Positions 8,918-23,474 of a stretch of 64,000 nucleotides of DNA are shown here, one piece after another. Where the stretch lies: contig NZ_CP137920.1 in assembly GCF_033708015.1 (NCBI RefSeq), positions 1,302,001-1,366,000 on the forward strand. The letters run 5' to 3'. A program made the translations under genes and the position numbers. Below the pieces are notes generated by a model. The model did not search any database and had not been told where the DNA came from. It worked only from the letters and a program-made list of their open reading frames with translations. The stretch comes from Proteus vulgaris (GTDB lineage: Bacteria > Pseudomonadota > Gammaproteobacteria > Enterobacterales > Enterobacteriaceae). Each line of letters opens with the position of its first letter. The first letter of the stretch is position 1.

Positions 8918-10324
8918 ATGTCAAAACAGCAAATCGGCGTGGTTGGTATGGCAGTGATGGGACGTAACCTTGCGCTAAATATTGAAAGCCGTGGTTATTC
9001 TGTATCTATTTACAACCGCTCAAGCGATAAAACCAATGAAGTTATCGCTGAAAATCCAGGTAAAAAACTGGTTCCGAATTATTCTATTGAAGAGTTTGTT
9101 GATTCGTTAGAAAAACCGCGTCGTATTTTATTAATGGTAAAAGCGGGTGAAGCAACGGATAAAACAATTGCTGCATTGACGCCGCATTTAGATAAAGGTG
9201 ATATCCTTATCGATGGCGGAAATACTTTCTTTAAAGATACTATCCGTCGTAACCGTGAATTATCAGCACAAGGCTTTAATTTCATTGGTACTGGTGTTTC
9301 TGGTGGTGAAGAAGGCGCATTAAAGGGTCCTTCAATCATGCCGGGTGGACAAAAAGAAGCTTACGAATTAGTTGCTCCAATCCTTGAAAAAATCGCGGCT
9401 GTTGCTGAAGGCGAACCTTGTGTGACGTATATCGGTGCCGATGGCGCAGGTCACTATGTGAAAATGGTTCACAACGGTATCGAATACGGTGATATGCAGC
9501 TGATTGCAGAAGCGTATTCAGTATTAAAACACTCTTTAGGTCTAACTAACGAAGAACTAGCAGAAACCTTTACCGAGTGGAATAAAGGTGAATTAAGTAG
9601 CTACCTGATTGAAATTACTGCTGATATTTTCCGCAAAAAAGATGATGAAGGTAAATACCTTGTAGACGTTATTCTTGATGAAGCGGCAAATAAAGGGACA
9701 GGTAAATGGACTAGCCAAAGTTCTTTAGACTTAGGTGTGCCAGTGACTCTTATCACTGAGTCCGTATTTGCTCGTTATATCTCTTCATTAAAAGATCAAC
9801 GTGTCGCTGCATCTAAAGTATTATCAGGTCCAACACCTAAAGCATTCTCAGGTGATAAAAAAGCCTTTATCGAAAATGTTCGTCGCGCACTGTATTTAGG
9901 TAAAATTGTCTCTTATGCTCAAGGTTTCCAACAACTGAAAGCGGCATCAGATGAATATAATTGGGATTTAAATTACGGTGAAATCGCGAAGATTTTCCGT
10001 GCGGGTTGTATCATTCGTGCTCAATTCCTACAAAAAATTACTGATGCTTATAACGAAGATGCAAACATTGCGAATCTGCTGTTAGCGCCATACTTCAAAC
10101 AGATCGCTGACGATTACCAACAAGCTTTACGTGATGTAGTTTGTTATGGTGTACAAGCGGGTATTCCTACTCCAACATTCTCTGCGGCTATTTCTTACTA
10201 CGATAGCTATCGTGCAGAAGTGTTACCTGCAAACTTAATCCAAGCCCAACGTGACTATTTTGGTGCGCATACTTATAAACGTACTGATAAAGATGGCGTG
10301 TTCCATACAGAATGGATGGAATAA
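8918..10324 (+). CDS. gnd: 6-phosphogluconate dehydrogenase (decarboxylating)
   Basis: Oxidises 6-phosphogluconate to ribulose 5-phosphate with NADP, the second NADPH-making step of the pentose phosphate pathway, in the cytosol. The 468-residue length is normal. The N-terminal Rossmann motif [16 protein letters not shown] lies at residues 6-21, and the substrate-site signature [17 protein letters not shown] near 180-196 contains the catalytic Lys. The C-terminal [12 protein letters not shown] tail is also typical. It is a single gene with its own leader and terminator. In many enterics gnd sits beside the O-antigen cluster and then the his operon; here his is nearby but two dctA genes, yeaK and yiaY lie between. 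Confidence 0.97.
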   Translation: MSKQQIGVVGMAVMGRNLALNIESRGYSVSIYNRSSDKTNEVIAENPGKKLVPNYSIEEFVDSLEKPRRILLMVKAGEATDKTIAALTPHLDKGDILIDGGNTFFKDTIRRNRELSAQGFNFIGTGVSGGEEGALKGPSIMPGGQKEAYELVAPILEKIAAVAEGEPCVTYIGADGAGHYVKMVHNGIEYGDMQLIAEAYSVLKHSLGLTNEELAETFTEWNKGELSSYLIEITADIFRKKDDEGKYLVDVILDEAANKGTGKWTSQSSLDLGVPVTLITESVFARYISSLKDQRVAASKVLSGPTPKAFSGDKKAFIENVRRALYLGKIVSYAQGFQQLKAASDEYNWDLNYGEIAKIFRAGCIIRAQFLQKITDAYNEDANIANLLLAPYFKQIADDYQQALRDVVCYGVQAGIPTPTFSAAISYYDSYRAEVLPANLIQAQRDYFGAHTYKRTDKDGVFHTEWME

Positions 10325-10367
10325 GTAAGATTAAATATTAAGTTATATCTCGATTAATATAACAAGT

Positions 10368-10396
10368 AAAAGGTGCTCAATTTGAGCACCTTTTTT
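10368..10396 (+). terminator. gnd terminator (probably bidirectional)
   Basis: A 12-bp GC-containing stem (AAAGGTGCTCAA / TTGAGCACCTTT) is followed by a T run on the plus strand and TTTTACTT on the minus strand. It could serve both gnd and the converging dctA copy. Confidence 0.85.
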
Positions 10397-10450
10397 ATAG
10401 AGGTAATATTGTAGTATTAAGCAGGATGAGTATTGTTAAAAAAATACAAG

Positions 10451-11803
10451 TTATTGCTCAGAGACTTTCACATAATGAGGTTCTTCATTTACCTTACCAG
10501 CGACTAAATTATCATCAGCAAAGTCTTCTCTGGATATTCTTCCACTAAAAACAGCGTTCATTTTCTCTTTATCTAAGGCATCTTCCCAACGAGCAACAAC
10601 AATACAGGCGCAAGCATTACCGACAAGATTAGTTAATGCGCGACATTCTGACATAAAACGATCAATTCCTAGAATTAATGCCATACCTGCGACGGGAACA
10701 CTCGGCACAACGGATAAGGTTGCGGCTAAAGTAATAAAACCCGCACCAGTGACACCCGCAGCGCCTTTTGAGCTGACCATAGCAACAAAGAGTAGCGTAA
10801 TTTGTTCTGTTAATGACAAATCAACGCCCGTTGCTTGTGCAATAAATAAGGCTGCCATGGTCATATAGATGTTCGTGCCATCTAAGTTAAAGGAGTAACC
10901 CGTTGGGATCACTAAACCAACGACTGATTTTTTACAGCCAAGTTGCTCCATTTTACTCATTAATGTGGGGAGTGCGGCTTCAGATGAAGAAGTGCCTAAT
11001 ACCAACCAAAGTTCATCTTTTATATATTTAATTAAAGAGAGAATAGAAAAACCGTTATATTTCGCAACAGCACCTAAAACGACTAACACAAAAAGTAATG
11101 CAGTTAGATAAAAGGTAATGACTAACAACATTAAATTACCAATGGAAGAGATGCCGTATTTACCTATAGTAAAAGCCATTGCGCCAAAGGCACCAATAGG
11201 CGCTAATTTCATGAGCATACTCACCATCTTAAAGACGGGATCGCAAAGATGCTGTAAAAATTTTAATACAGGTTCGCCCTGAGAGCCTACCGATGCTAAC
11301 GCTAGGCCAAAAATGACAGAAACAAACAGGACTTGTAAGATATTACCGTTAACTAATGGACTCACGATAGTATCGGGGATGATATTCATGAAAAAATCAA
11401 CAAGAGAAGAGTTATGTGCCTGAGTGACATACATTTCTACTCGGCTACTGTCTAATGATTCAGGAGAAATATTTAAACCGTCACCAGGACGAATAATATT
11501 CGCGGTGATTAATCCAATAACAAGTGCAATCGTAGAAAATGTGAGAAAGTAAATCATCGATTTACCTGCCACTTTTCCAACGGTTTTCATATTGCTCATA
11601 CCCGCAATACCCGTGACTACGGTTAAGAAGATAACAGGTGCGATGATCATTTTTACAACTTTGATAAAACCATCACCTAAAGGTTTGAAGGATTCGCCAA
11701 TATCAGGATAAAAATGTCCTAATAGAATACCGAAAATGATAGCAATAATGACTTGGACATATAACACTCGATAAAAGGGGAGCTTGCGGGATGAAGTCTG
11801 CAT
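10451..11803 (-). CDS. dctA: C4-dicarboxylate transporter DctA, copy 1
   Basis: A 450-residue inner-membrane symporter of the DAACS/SDF family that imports succinate, fumarate and malate aerobically. Family hallmarks are all visible: the serine-rich loop [13 protein letters not shown], the [21 protein letters not shown] transport helix, [21 protein letters not shown], and [23 protein letters not shown] near the C-terminus. It is followed 548 bases upstream by a second copy that is very similar over most of its length, differing mainly in the last 25 residues and in the 110-140 loop. Each copy has its own conserved promoter, so they are separate transcription units. Division of labour between them cannot be read from sequence. 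Confidence 0.93.
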   Translation of the reverse strand: MQTSSRKLPFYRVLYVQVIIAIIFGILLGHFYPDIGESFKPLGDGFIKVVKMIIAPVIFLTVVTGIAGMSNMKTVGKVAGKSMIYFLTFSTIALVIGLITANIIRPGDGLNISPESLDSSRVEMYVTQAHNSSLVDFFMNIIPDTIVSPLVNGNILQVLFVSVIFGLALASVGSQGEPVLKFLQHLCDPVFKMVSMLMKLAPIGAFGAMAFTIGKYGISSIGNLMLLVITFYLTALLFVLVVLGAVAKYNGFSILSLIKYIKDELWLVLGTSSSEAALPTLMSKMEQLGCKKSVVGLVIPTGYSFNLDGTNIYMTMAALFIAQATGVDLSLTEQITLLFVAMVSSKGAAGVTGAGFITLAATLSVVPSVPVAGMALILGIDRFMSECRALTNLVGNACACIVVARWEDALDKEKMNAVFSGRISREDFADDNLVAGKVNEEPHYVKVSEQ

Positions 11804-11892
11804 AAAAATTCCCTGTAACTGAAAGATATTGACTCAATAAAAAAGAAATTATGATGTAAATTATTATTTACATTTATTTTGTTGTGATAGGT

Positions 11893-11921
11893 AACTTAAA
11901 GGTATGAACAAATTAGGTCAA
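11893..11921 (-). promoter_or_regulatory. Predicted promoter of dctA copy 1
   Basis: On the minus strand TTGACC and TAAGTT are separated by exactly 17 bases, about 90 bases before the ATG. The same boxes, the same spacing and much of the spacer are repeated before copy 2 in otherwise diverged DNA, which supports function. Confidence 0.6.
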
Positions 11922-11929
11922 TAAAATAA

Positions 11930-12300
11930 AGTTGATTTTATCAAATATTGTGCTCTTCATCTAAAAAATTAGATTTAATTTCAATTTATCATAACTTTTG
12001 AAAATTATTTTTCTAAAATCAATGAGTTAATAAAATTGTATTTTGTTTTATTTTGTTGTTTTAATTTAAAAAAATGTGTGTATTAGTTTATTTTTTAGTG
12101 AATAAAATGGTTTAAATGTAAAAAATGCGGGTAGGGAGAAGTAGAAAGTAGATTTTGATATAATGATTTGTTTTTATTTAGTTTATTTTTAAAAGAAAAA
12201 TGATCTTCTGACAAATCCATCAATGTAAATAAGCCCTAACTAATAAATAAATAAGCATTCAATAAGAACAAGAGTAAAGGTGGGTATTGAGGAAGAGATA
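11930..12300. other. AT-rich gap upstream of dctA copy 1
   Basis: Apart from the promoter region at its left edge I see no gene, tRNA or clear operator here. The DNA is strongly AT-rich with several A/T tracts. Confidence 0.4.
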
Positions 12301-12304
12301 AAAA

Positions 12305-12329
12305 GTTAAAGAGCGCATAAGCGCTCTTT
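12305..12329 (-). terminator. Terminator of dctA copy 2
   Basis: A perfect 9-bp stem (AAAGAGCGC / GCGCTCTTT, loop of 4) lies just after the stop codon. On the minus strand it is followed by AACTTTTT. Confidence 0.75.
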
Positions 12330-12351
12330 AATGGATCAGAGAAAGTGCTCT

Positions 12352-13701
12352 TTATTTTACAGGGATTTTAATGGAGTTATCAGACTCAATTTCAATAGGG
12401 ACTAATGGCGTATCTTCAACAAACTCACTTGACGCTTTGCCACTAAAGACATCGTTCATTCTTTCTTTATCTAAGGCATTTTCCCAACGAGCAACAACGA
12501 TACAGGCACAAGCATTACCCACAAGGTTGGTTAATGCGCGACATTCCGACATAAAGCGGTCAATCCCTAGAATTAAAGCCATACCTGCAACAGGAACACT
12601 TGGTACAACGGATAAGGTTGCCGCTAAAGTAATAAAGCCAGCCCCTGTAACACCCGCAGCACCTTTTGAACTTATCATGGCGACTAAGAGTAGCGTGATT
12701 TGTTCTGTTAATGAAAGATCAATACCCGTAGCTTGTGCAATAAATAGAGCCGCCATGGTCATATAGATATTAGTCCCATCTAAGTTAAAAGAGTAACCCG
12801 TTGGGATAACTAAGCCGACCACTGATTTTTTACAGCCTACATTTTCCATTTTACGCATTAAGCTAGGTAAAGCGGCTTCTGAAGAAGAAGTACCTAATAC
12901 TAACCAAAGTTCATCTTTAATGTATTTAATTAAAGAGAGAATAGAAAAACCATTATATTTTGCAACAGCACCTAACACGATAAGAACAAACAATAATGAA
13001 GTAATGTAGAAAGTCAGAACAAGCAATACTAAGTTACTGATTGATGAAATACCATACTTTCCGATGGTAAAGGCCATTGCACCAAAAGCGCCAATAGGTG
13101 CTAATTTCATTAGCATACCGACCATTTTGAATACTGGCTCTGAGAAGTTCTGTAAGAATTTAAGCACGGGCTCACCGCGAGGACCGATGGATGCTAATGC
13201 GATACCAAAGACTACAGAAACAAATAGGACTTGTAAGATATTGCCGTTAACTAATGGGCTAACTACTGTTTCAGGGATGATATTCATTAAGAAACCAACA
13301 ATAGAAGAGTCATGCGCTTTCGCTACATAACTTTCTACTTTACTGGCATCTAATGAAGCAGGGGAAATATTTAGTCCATCACCTGGGCGAATAACATTTG
13401 CAACGATTAAGCCAATAATTAATGCAATGGTAGAGAAAGTCAGGAAATAAGCCATGGATTTACCCGCGACTGTACCTACCGCTTTCATATTATTCATACC
13501 TGCAATACCTGTTACTACGGTTAAGAAGATAACAGGTGCGATGATCATTTTTACGATTTTGATAAATCCATCACCAAGTGGTTTAAAGGATTCACCGACG
13601 TCAGGATAAAAATGCCCAAGCAAGATCCCAAGTAAAATGGCGACAATAACTTGCACATATAACACTTTATAAAGCGGTTGTTTTTTAGTTGAAGTTTGCA
13701 T
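12352..13701 (-). CDS. dctA: C4-dicarboxylate transporter DctA, copy 2
   Basis: A 449-residue DAACS-family dicarboxylate:proton/sodium symporter with the same [35 protein letters not shown] and [23 protein letters not shown] signatures as copy 1. Most differences are conservative (Val/Ile, Leu/Met) within helices, and the C-terminal tail after the last shared motif is different. It is upstream of copy 1, on the same strand, with its own promoter and terminator, so it is a tandem duplication kept under separate control. Which copy corresponds to the single enteric dctA cannot be decided here. Confidence 0.93.
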   Translation of the reverse strand: MQTSTKKQPLYKVLYVQVIVAILLGILLGHFYPDVGESFKPLGDGFIKIVKMIIAPVIFLTVVTGIAGMNNMKAVGTVAGKSMAYFLTFSTIALIIGLIVANVIRPGDGLNISPASLDASKVESYVAKAHDSSIVGFLMNIIPETVVSPLVNGNILQVLFVSVVFGIALASIGPRGEPVLKFLQNFSEPVFKMVGMLMKLAPIGAFGAMAFTIGKYGISSISNLVLLVLTFYITSLLFVLIVLGAVAKYNGFSILSLIKYIKDELWLVLGTSSSEAALPSLMRKMENVGCKKSVVGLVIPTGYSFNLDGTNIYMTMAALFIAQATGIDLSLTEQITLLLVAMISSKGAAGVTGAGFITLAATLSVVPSVPVAGMALILGIDRFMSECRALTNLVGNACACIVVARWENALDKERMNDVFSGKASSEFVEDTPLVPIEIESDNSIKIPVK

Positions 13702-13808
13702 GAAGATTTCCCTGCACCTATTGGTACATTGTTTATATATTTATTTGTATGTTAGAAAATAACTGAATTGTAAATTTAATTTTACACTATTGTATTATTA
13801 TTGATGCT

Positions 13809-13837
13809 AACTTAAATGTACGAGTAAATTAGGTCAA
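13809..13837 (-). promoter_or_regulatory. Predicted promoter of dctA copy 2
   Basis: TTGACC, 17 bases, TAAGTT on the minus strand, about 108 bases before the ATG, as in copy 1. The block from ACTTAAA to AATTAGGTCAATAA is shared by both copies. Confidence 0.6.
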
Positions 13838-14036
13838 TAACATAAAATCTATTTAGTTAATTATTGAGTGCTGAATCGAGAAAAAAAGTTAAAATTTTAT
13901 GCTCTAGGTGTTTTATAGCATTACAGGTGATCTAATATAAAATTAATGAAATTTATTCTTATTTTTGGTTTTTTATTGATATTAAATGCTAGAGGTGTTT
14001 GGGGGGGGAATATCTAATATTGCTTTTAGTGTGTAA

Positions 14037-14070
14037 TATAATACATACACTAAGAATGATTATCATGATA
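14037..14070 (+). promoter_or_regulatory. Consensus -10 box with overlapping Fur-box-like palindrome
   Basis: A perfect TATAAT (14037-14042) is followed at 14052-14070 by AAGAATGATTATCATGATA, which matches the 19-base Fur consensus at 15 positions by my count. No good -35 box is visible at 17 bases. The arrangement would put the operator on the start of a rightward transcript, but no protein gene follows on that strand. Confidence 0.4.
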
Positions 14071-14110
14071 ACAATTACCCTTAGTTGAATTTAAAACTGG
14101 GTAATTGTTA
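14069..14110. repeat. Perfect 12-bp inverted repeat
   Basis: TAACAATTACCC and its exact reverse complement flank an 18-base spacer between yeaK and the Fur-box-like site. There is no T run on either side, so it is not a standard terminator. It could be an RNA hairpin or a protein site. Confidence 0.6.
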
Positions 14111-14131
14111 AAGATAAGTTGGCTGTTTTTA

Positions 14132-14632
14132 TTATTCGTTTTCTTCTTCTCGAATAAAAGAGATTAATTCTGGTTGTGCAATACGTTTGTAATCTTGCGT
14201 ATTGAGAATAATAGAACGTTCTAATGTACCAGCATTAAAAGCTAATTCATCAAAACGTTCAAAAAGCAGAGGGTCAGCCACAAGCTTTAATGAAGGATGA
14301 AAACTAAAAGGGGGAATTGCACCAAATACGCATTGAGTCAGATCATCCACTTCTTTAGGGCTTGCCAGTGACGCCCTTGTTCCACCAATTTGGTGAGCGA
14401 GTTTTGATAGATCAGCTTGTTTATCAGCAGGTAATATCGCAAGAACATGTTGTTTAACACCGTTACCTTTTATATGGCAAACAAGTCCTTTTGCTCCCTG
14501 TCCTAATTGTGTTCCTCTGATTTTTGCAACTTCTTCAGAACGGCCTGCGGTAGGGTGCTCCATAACACGGTAAGTTGCGTGGTTTTTATCCAATAGAGCA
14601 GTAAGTTGCTCAAAAATAGTCAAAGACATCAA
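14132..14632 (-). CDS. yeaK: YbaK/ProX-type aminoacyl-tRNA deacylase YeaK
   Basis: A 166-residue trans-editing protein of the YbaK/aa-tRNA-deacylase superfamily, very similar to E. coli YeaK, which clears mis-acylated Ser-tRNA in the cytosol. Key stretches are RGTQLGQGAKGLVCHIKG, the lysine-containing core DLSKLAHQIGGTRASLASPKEVD, CVFGAIPPFSFHP and DELAFNAGTLERSI. The start may be either of the two adjacent ATGs (14632 or 14629). It stands alone, with the divergent FNR-linked alcohol dehydrogenase upstream and dctA downstream. Confidence 0.92.
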   Translation of the reverse strand: MMSLTIFEQLTALLDKNHATYRVMEHPTAGRSEEVAKIRGTQLGQGAKGLVCHIKGNGVKQHVLAILPADKQADLSKLAHQIGGTRASLASPKEVDDLTQCVFGAIPPFSFHPSLKLVADPLLFERFDELAFNAGTLERSIILNTQDYKRIAQPELISFIREEENE

Positions 14633-14865
14633 TGACTCCTGAAGTTAATAAGTTATTTCTTTGTGGTCATTATACGACTTTAAAAAAAATATTCTGCTGT
14701 GATGTTCACGGTTGGTTTTGATTATTTTGATAAGCTTTTCAAATTATTTTGTTACAAATGATAATATGTTAATAGTAATATCCTATTGAATTAATAGAGT
14801 AATTGTATGCCTTAATTTTATTATTTGTAATAACATGATAAACAAATTGATATTTATTCATTATT

Positions 14866-14879
14866 TTGATGATGATCAA
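14866..14879 (+). promoter_or_regulatory. FNR box upstream of yiaY
   Basis: TTGATGATGATCAA is an exact match to the FNR consensus TTGAT-N4-ATCAA. Its centre is about 71 bases before the ATG. If it acts at -41.5, transcription would start near 14914, with CATATT (14902-14907) as the -10, giving a 30-base leader. That is the geometry of FNR-activated class II promoters. The divergent yeaK start is about 240 bases away. Confidence 0.7.
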
Positions 14880-14943
14880 TTTAAGAATAAAAAGAATAGA
14901 ACATATTAAAACATAGATTTAATTACTAAAAAGGAAGTCAATA

Positions 14944-16095
14944 ATGGCTGTTTCTACATTCTATATCCCTTCTGTAAATAAAATTGGTGCTGGTTGTCTT
15001 GCAGAAGCTGTAAGTTCAATGAAAGACTTTGGTTTTCATAAAGCATTAATCGTTACTGATAGTATTTTAAATCAACTGGGTGTTGTTGATAAGGTCAGCA
15101 AATTACTGACAGAAGCTGGTATTGCTAGTGTGACTTATGACGGTACTGCACCAAACCCTACCGTTGAAAACGTAGAAGCGGGTTTAGCTCTTCTGAAAGA
15201 ACATCAATGTGACTGTGTTATTTCTTTAGGTGGTGGTTCTCCACATGATTGCGCTAAAGGTATCGCGTTAGTGGCTTCTAATGGTGGAAAAATTGCAGAT
15301 TATGAAGGTGTTGATCGCTCAGCAAAACCTCAATTACCACTGATTTCAATTAATACCACAGCAGGTACAGCATCAGAAATGACACGTTTTTGTATCATCA
15401 CAGATACTGCGCGTCATATTAAAATGGCTATCGTTGATAAAAACGTTACACCACTCTTATCTGTAAATGATTCAGAATTAATGATTGGTATGCCAAAAGG
15501 TTTAACCGCTGCAACAGGTATGGATGCATTAACTCATGCTGTTGAAGCCTATGTTTCAATCGCAGCAAACCCAATCACTGATGCGTGTGCATTAAAAGCA
15601 GCCACTATGATCAGCGAGTCTTTACGTAAAGTTGTTGATAATGGTGGTGATGCGGCTGCGCGTGAAAATATGGCTTACGCTCAGTTTTTAGCGGGTATGG
15701 CATTTAATAATGCTTCTTTAGGTTATGTACATGCTATGGCTCACCAATTAGGTGGTTTTTATAACTTACCTCATGGTGTGTGTAATGCGGTTTTATTACC
15801 ACATGTTCAAGCTTATAACATTCAAGCAGCAGCGGGTCGTCTAAAAGATATCGCACAAGCAATGGGTGTTGATGTTTCTGCAATGAGCGATGAGCAAGGT
15901 GCGAAAGCCTGTATCGAAGAAATTCGTAAACTGGCTAAAGATGTTGGTATTCCAGCGGGTCTGAAAGAGTTAGGCGTGAAAGAAGAAGATTTCAAAACAT
16001 TGGCAGAAAATGCGCTGAAAGATGCTTGTGCAATCACTAATCCAGTTCAAGGCTCTGAAAGTGATGTTATCGAGTTATTCCGTCAAGCAATGTAA
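14944..16095 (+). CDS. yiaY: Iron-containing alcohol dehydrogenase (YiaY/AdhB type)
   Basis: A 383-residue group III alcohol dehydrogenase that interconverts alcohols and aldehydes with NAD. NAD-binding [16 protein letters not shown] lies near residues 98-113. The iron-ligand region includes [10 protein letters not shown] and [26 protein letters not shown], with the conserved histidines. The sequence is close to E. coli YiaY and Zymomonas AdhB throughout. The ribosome site AAGGAAG is strong. The perfect FNR box upstream suggests induction without oxygen, which fits a fermentative, oxygen-sensitive iron enzyme. It is a single-gene unit with its own terminator. Confidence 0.93.
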   Translation: MAVSTFYIPSVNKIGAGCLAEAVSSMKDFGFHKALIVTDSILNQLGVVDKVSKLLTEAGIASVTYDGTAPNPTVENVEAGLALLKEHQCDCVISLGGGSPHDCAKGIALVASNGGKIADYEGVDRSAKPQLPLISINTTAGTASEMTRFCIITDTARHIKMAIVDKNVTPLLSVNDSELMIGMPKGLTAATGMDALTHAVEAYVSIAANPITDACALKAATMISESLRKVVDNGGDAAARENMAYAQFLAGMAFNNASLGYVHAMAHQLGGFYNLPHGVCNAVLLPHVQAYNIQAAAGRLKDIAQAMGVDVSAMSDEQGAKACIEEIRKLAKDVGIPAGLKELGVKEEDFKTLAENALKDACAITNPVQGSESDVIELFRQAM

Positions 16096-16143
16096 TGTTT
16101 AGGAAATAAAAAGGTAATTAAGTCATTACTTTTTTTCAAAAAT

Positions 16144-16176
16144 AAAGCCGATACTTTAGTGAGTATCGGCTTTTTG
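16144..16176 (+). terminator. yiaY terminator (also faces hisIE)
   Basis: A 12-bp stem (AAAGCCGATACT / AGTATCGGCTTT, loop of 6) is followed by T5 on the plus strand. On the minus strand it is followed by TTTATTTTTG, so it may also end the his operon. Confidence 0.85.
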
Positions 16177-16194
16177 ATATTCAGGTTATATCCA

Positions 16195-16808
16195 TTATTC
16201 TGCTTTTTTATGGCGCTTTTGCAGGCAATCTATTATATCAGAGAGTGATAATGACTGATCTTGCAATAAAACCATTAAGTGATAGAGCAAGTCTGAAGCT
16301 TCATTTTTTAGCTCTTCCCTATCATTAACAGTGGCAGCCAACGCTGTTTCTACGCCTTCTTCTCCAACTTTTTGCGCAATACGTTTTGTACCACTGGCAT
16401 AAAGACGGGCAGTGTAAGAGCTATCTGGTGAGGCATTTTTGCGGTCGCGTAATAAATTCTCAAGCTCATAGAGAAATCCCCATTGACTTTGTGCCGGGGC
16501 AAAACAACTTTCAGTACCGTTATGGCAAGTTGGACCAAGAGGATTGGCTAAAATGAGTAAAGTATCGTTATCACAGTCAGGATAAATATTGACTAATTTG
16601 AGAAAGTTGCCAGAGGTCTCACCTTTTGTCCATAAACGCTGCTTAGTGCGCGAATAGAAGGTAACATTCCCACTTTCTAAAGTGACATTTAATGCTTCTT
16701 TGTTCATGTAACCTAGCATTAATACATCACCTGAAATGGCATTTTGGATAATCACTGGCATGAGATTATCGACTTTTTCCCAATCTAGTTGCGCTAATAT
16801 TTCATTAT

Positions 16809-16812
<4 letters not shown>
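16195..16812 (-). CDS. hisI: Bifunctional PRA-cyclohydrolase / PRATP pyrophosphatase HisIE
   Basis: 205 residues catalysing the second and third steps of histidine synthesis. The N-terminal cyclohydrolase half (to about 115) shows [29 protein letters not shown] and the Zn-binding DCDNDTLL ... [12 protein letters not shown]. The C-terminal pyrophosphohydrolase half shows [29 protein letters not shown] and a helical LLYHLMVLL. It is last in the operon, overlapping hisF by 4 bases (ATGA), the usual translational coupling. Confidence 0.96.
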
Positions 16813-18310
<1,498 letters not shown>

Positions 18311-18901
18311 TTACATCTCCAAAAAGTTCTTGATAAGTTGCGCACCAGCTTTCCCTGAACGCTCAGGGTGAAATTGCACGCCATAAAAATTATCTTTTTG
18401 AATTGCGCTACTAAAACGCGAGCCGTATTCAGTTTCAGCAATCGTTGATTTATTGAGAGCTAACGCGTAGCTATGAACAAAATAGAACCAAGCATCGTCA
18501 CCAAGATCACGAAAAAGAGGATGTCCAGGTTTTGCTAATACTTGGTTCCAACCCATATGAGGTAATGGTAATCCTGCTGTATCAAGCTTATCGATGGTGC
18601 CATCAACTAAACCTAATAAAGGGATATCTTTACCTTCCTCGCTTAGAGAGGCCAATATTTGCATACCTAAACAAATACCTAAAACCGGTTGTGTTAAGGC
18701 TTTAATTAAAGGAATTAGCTCTCGTGCTTTGAGTTGTTCCATTGCTGCTCTCGCCGTGCCTACTCCGGGTAGAAAGAGTTTATCCGCAGATAACACAACG
18801 TTTTTTTCATAGGACACGATGGGATCATAACCGAGTCGCTTAACGGCGTAAGCGACAGAGGCTAAATTGGCACAGCCCGTATCAAGAATAACCACTTTCA
18901 T
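18311..18901 (-). CDS. hisH: Imidazole glycerol phosphate synthase, glutaminase subunit
   Basis: A class I glutamine amidotransferase that supplies ammonia to HisF. The nucleophile Cys is in [13 protein letters not shown], and the His and Glu of the triad are in [10 protein letters not shown]. The frame opens at a GTG (18904), but the ATG at 18901, which shares its A with the hisB TGA stop, gives the normal 196-residue N-terminus MKVVILDTG, so I use that. Confidence 0.96.
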   Translation of the reverse strand: MKVVILDTGCANLASVAYAVKRLGYDPIVSYEKNVVLSADKLFLPGVGTARAAMEQLKARELIPLIKALTQPVLGICLGMQILASLSEEGKDIPLLGLVDGTIDKLDTAGLPLPHMGWNQVLAKPGHPLFRDLGDDAWFYFVHSYALALNKSTIAETEYGSRFSSAIQKDNFYGVQFHPERSGKAGAQLIKNFLEM

Positions 18902-19968
18902 CACAGAACACCTTTTGAACTTGGTAAAGTATTACCTTCAACACGAATGGCTTGGCGTAATGTACGACCAAAGACTTTAAATAAGCTTTCAGCTTTGTGG
19001 TGATCGTTTTTGCCTTTTGATTTCAGATGTAATGTGCAACCCATGGTGTAAGAGAGTGAACGGAAAAAGTGTTCAATCATCTCTGTACTTAAATCACCGA
19101 CACGTTGATATTTAAATTCGGCTTTGTATTCAAGGTGCGGGCGACCAGAAATATCTAACGCACAGCTTGCAAGGCATTCATCCATTGGTAATGTAAAGCC
19201 AAATCGAGCAATACCTCGTTTATCACCTAATGCTTCACGTAATGCTTCACCCAAAGCAAGGCCGGTATCTTCTACCGTGTGGTGATCATCAATCACTAAA
19301 TCACCTTTTACATTGATGTTCATACGAAAGCCGCCGTGCGTGGCAATTTGATCAAGCATGTGATCAAAGAAACCGACGCCTGTACTGATCTGACTGTTGC
19401 CTTCACGATCAAGCCAAATATCGATCGCGATTTGTGTTTCTTTTGTTTTTCGTTCAACGTGAGCGTAGCGATCTTTTTTAGTTAATTGCTCAGTAATAAT
19501 TGCCCAATTGAGTTCATTGGTATTATAAAGTAGGCCTTTGATCCCCATATTTTCAGCTAGCTGAATATCAGTTTGTCTATCGCCAATGACATAGCTGTTA
19601 TCTCTATCTAGTGCACCATCTACTAAATACTGAGTGACAAGTCCAGTTTCTGGTTTACGACAAGGACAGTTGTCTTCAGGTTTATGAGGGCAAATTAAAA
19701 CATCATCAAATATGATCCCTTGAGATGAGAAAACTTGCATCATTAAGTTATGAGGAGGATCGAAATCCGCTTGAGGAAAATTTTCTGTGCCTAATCCATC
19801 CTGATTTGTGATCATGATGAGTTTATACCCTGCTTTTTGTAGAGCAGTAAGTGCGGGGATCACCCCATTTTCAAAGGCAAGTTTATCAAGTCTATCAACT
19901 TGGTAATCAGTGGGTGGCTCAGTGATTAAAGTACCATCACGGTCGATGAAAAGAATTTTTTGGCTCAT
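18901..19968 (-). CDS. hisB: Bifunctional histidinol-phosphatase / IGP dehydratase
   Basis: 355 residues. The N-terminal 166 form a HAD phosphatase (FIDRDGTLI with both aspartates, [17 protein letters not shown] as Zn loop, [14 protein letters not shown]). The remainder is IGP dehydratase with the metal-binding [32 protein letters not shown] and [18 protein letters not shown]. This fusion is the enteric arrangement. A 49-base gap separates it from hisC, the largest in the operon. Confidence 0.97.
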   Translation of the reverse strand: MSQKILFIDRDGTLITEPPTDYQVDRLDKLAFENGVIPALTALQKAGYKLIMITNQDGLGTENFPQADFDPPHNLMMQVFSSQGIIFDDVLICPHKPEDNCPCRKPETGLVTQYLVDGALDRDNSYVIGDRQTDIQLAENMGIKGLLYNTNELNWAIITEQLTKKDRYAHVERKTKETQIAIDIWLDREGNSQISTGVGFFDHMLDQIATHGGFRMNINVKGDLVIDDHHTVEDTGLALGEALREALGDKRGIARFGFTLPMDECLASCALDISGRPHLEYKAEFKYQRVGDLSTEMIEHFFRSLSYTMGCTLHLKSKGKNDHHKAESLFKVFGRTLRQAIRVEGNTLPSSKGVL

Positions 19969-20017
19969 GGTAGAGATCCCTCAGTTGCGATTTTTTGTTG
20001 TTATCGTTTTTAATGTT

Positions 20018-22419
<2,402 letters not shown>

Positions 22420-22425
22420 TTCACC

Positions 22426-23325
22426 TTATTCCATCATTTTTTCAATTGGTAAAACAAGAATTGAACTTGCACCTAATGATTTAAGTTTTTCCATTGTTTC
22501 CCAGAATAGGGTTTCGCTACTTACCATATGCATTGCAACGCGATTTTGATCTCCCGCCAGAGGTAAAATAGTCGGTCTTTCCGCTCCCGGAAGTAATGCA
22601 ATGACATCCTCAAGGCAATCACTTGGTGCGTGTAACATAATGTATTTTGATTCTCTGGCTTGAATAACGCCTTGAATACGGGTCAGTAAACGGTTGATAA
22701 GTTCTTGTTTATCCGCTTCCATTTCACCGTCGCGTTGGATTAAACATGCTTTTGAACGATAAATTACTTCAACTTCTTTTAAGCCATTGGCTTCTAATGT
22801 TGCGCCAGTAGAAACTAAGTCGCAGATAGAGTCAGCAAGGCCGGCACGAGGAGCGACTTCAACAGAGCCATTTAATAAACATGATTTAAATTTGATCCCT
22901 TTTTGGTCTAAATAGCGTTTGAGCAGATTGGGATAGGAGGTTGCGATTCGAGTGTTATTTAAGCATTCCGCACCTTGATAATCGAAATCGACAGGTGTTG
23001 CAAGAGATAAACGGCATCCCCCGAAATCAAGACGACGTAGTGTGAGATAACTTGGATCTTCACCTTGTGAGCGACGCTTTAATAACTCTTCTTCTAAAAC
23101 GTTTTCACCAATGATCCCTAAATCAACAACGCCATCCATGACTAATCCCGGAATATCGTCATCTCTCACGCGCAAAATATCGATTGGCATATTTTCAGCG
23201 TAAGCAATCAGGCGCTGTTGATTTAAGTTAATTTTGATGCCACAACGAGCTAAAAGCGCACGAGAATCATCGCTTAAACGGCCAGATTTTTGCATTGCAA
23301 TTCTTAATCTTGCTTTATCTAACAT
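22426..23325 (-). CDS. hisG: ATP phosphoribosyltransferase (long form)
   Basis: A 299-residue long-form HisG, first enzyme of the pathway, condensing ATP with PRPP and inhibited by histidine through its C-terminal ACT-like domain. [15 protein letters not shown] opens the protein, [13 protein letters not shown] is in the catalytic domain, and [19 protein letters not shown] is the PRPP-binding loop. The regulatory domain spans about 225-299. It is the first structural gene, behind the leader peptide and attenuator. Confidence 0.97.
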   Translation of the reverse strand: MLDKARLRIAMQKSGRLSDDSRALLARCGIKINLNQQRLIAYAENMPIDILRVRDDDIPGLVMDGVVDLGIIGENVLEEELLKRRSQGEDPSYLTLRRLDFGGCRLSLATPVDFDYQGAECLNNTRIATSYPNLLKRYLDQKGIKFKSCLLNGSVEVAPRAGLADSICDLVSTGATLEANGLKEVEVIYRSKACLIQRDGEMEADKQELINRLLTRIQGVIQARESKYIMLHAPSDCLEDVIALLPGAERPTILPLAGDQNRVAMHMVSSETLFWETMEKLKSLGASSILVLPIEKMME

Positions 23326-23372
23326 AATATTACCCTATCTTTTTCTCTATTTTTGTTATGAAAATTAGCTAT

Positions 23373-23405
23373 AAAAAAACCCCGGAAGTTGCCTTCCGGG
23401 GTTTT
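23373..23405 (-). terminator. his operon attenuator terminator
   Basis: A 13-bp stem (CCCCGGAAG core, loop of 4) is followed on the minus strand by seven T, between hisL and hisG. This is the standard histidine attenuator. Confidence 0.93.
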
Positions 23406-23474
23406 AGTTGTTATCTGCATTCAGACCACCGGAAGCGTTTCTTAAACGTCTTCCAGCACTCATCGCCTGAAAGA

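Noticed and set aside
12371..12766. 131-codon plus-strand frame within dctA copy 2
   Set aside because: It is antisense to a clear transporter gene, has no family features, and a matching shadow arises from the strongly biased codons of dctA.
13901..14000. Imperfect direct repeat (ATGCT..AGGTGTTT twice)
   Set aside because: Two copies of 15 bases with mismatches, no palindrome or known site; too weak to call.
14001..14008. Run of eight G upstream of dctA copy 2 as a phase-variation tract
   Set aside because: It lies about 160 bases from the predicted -35 box and in no gene, so length changes have no obvious effect.
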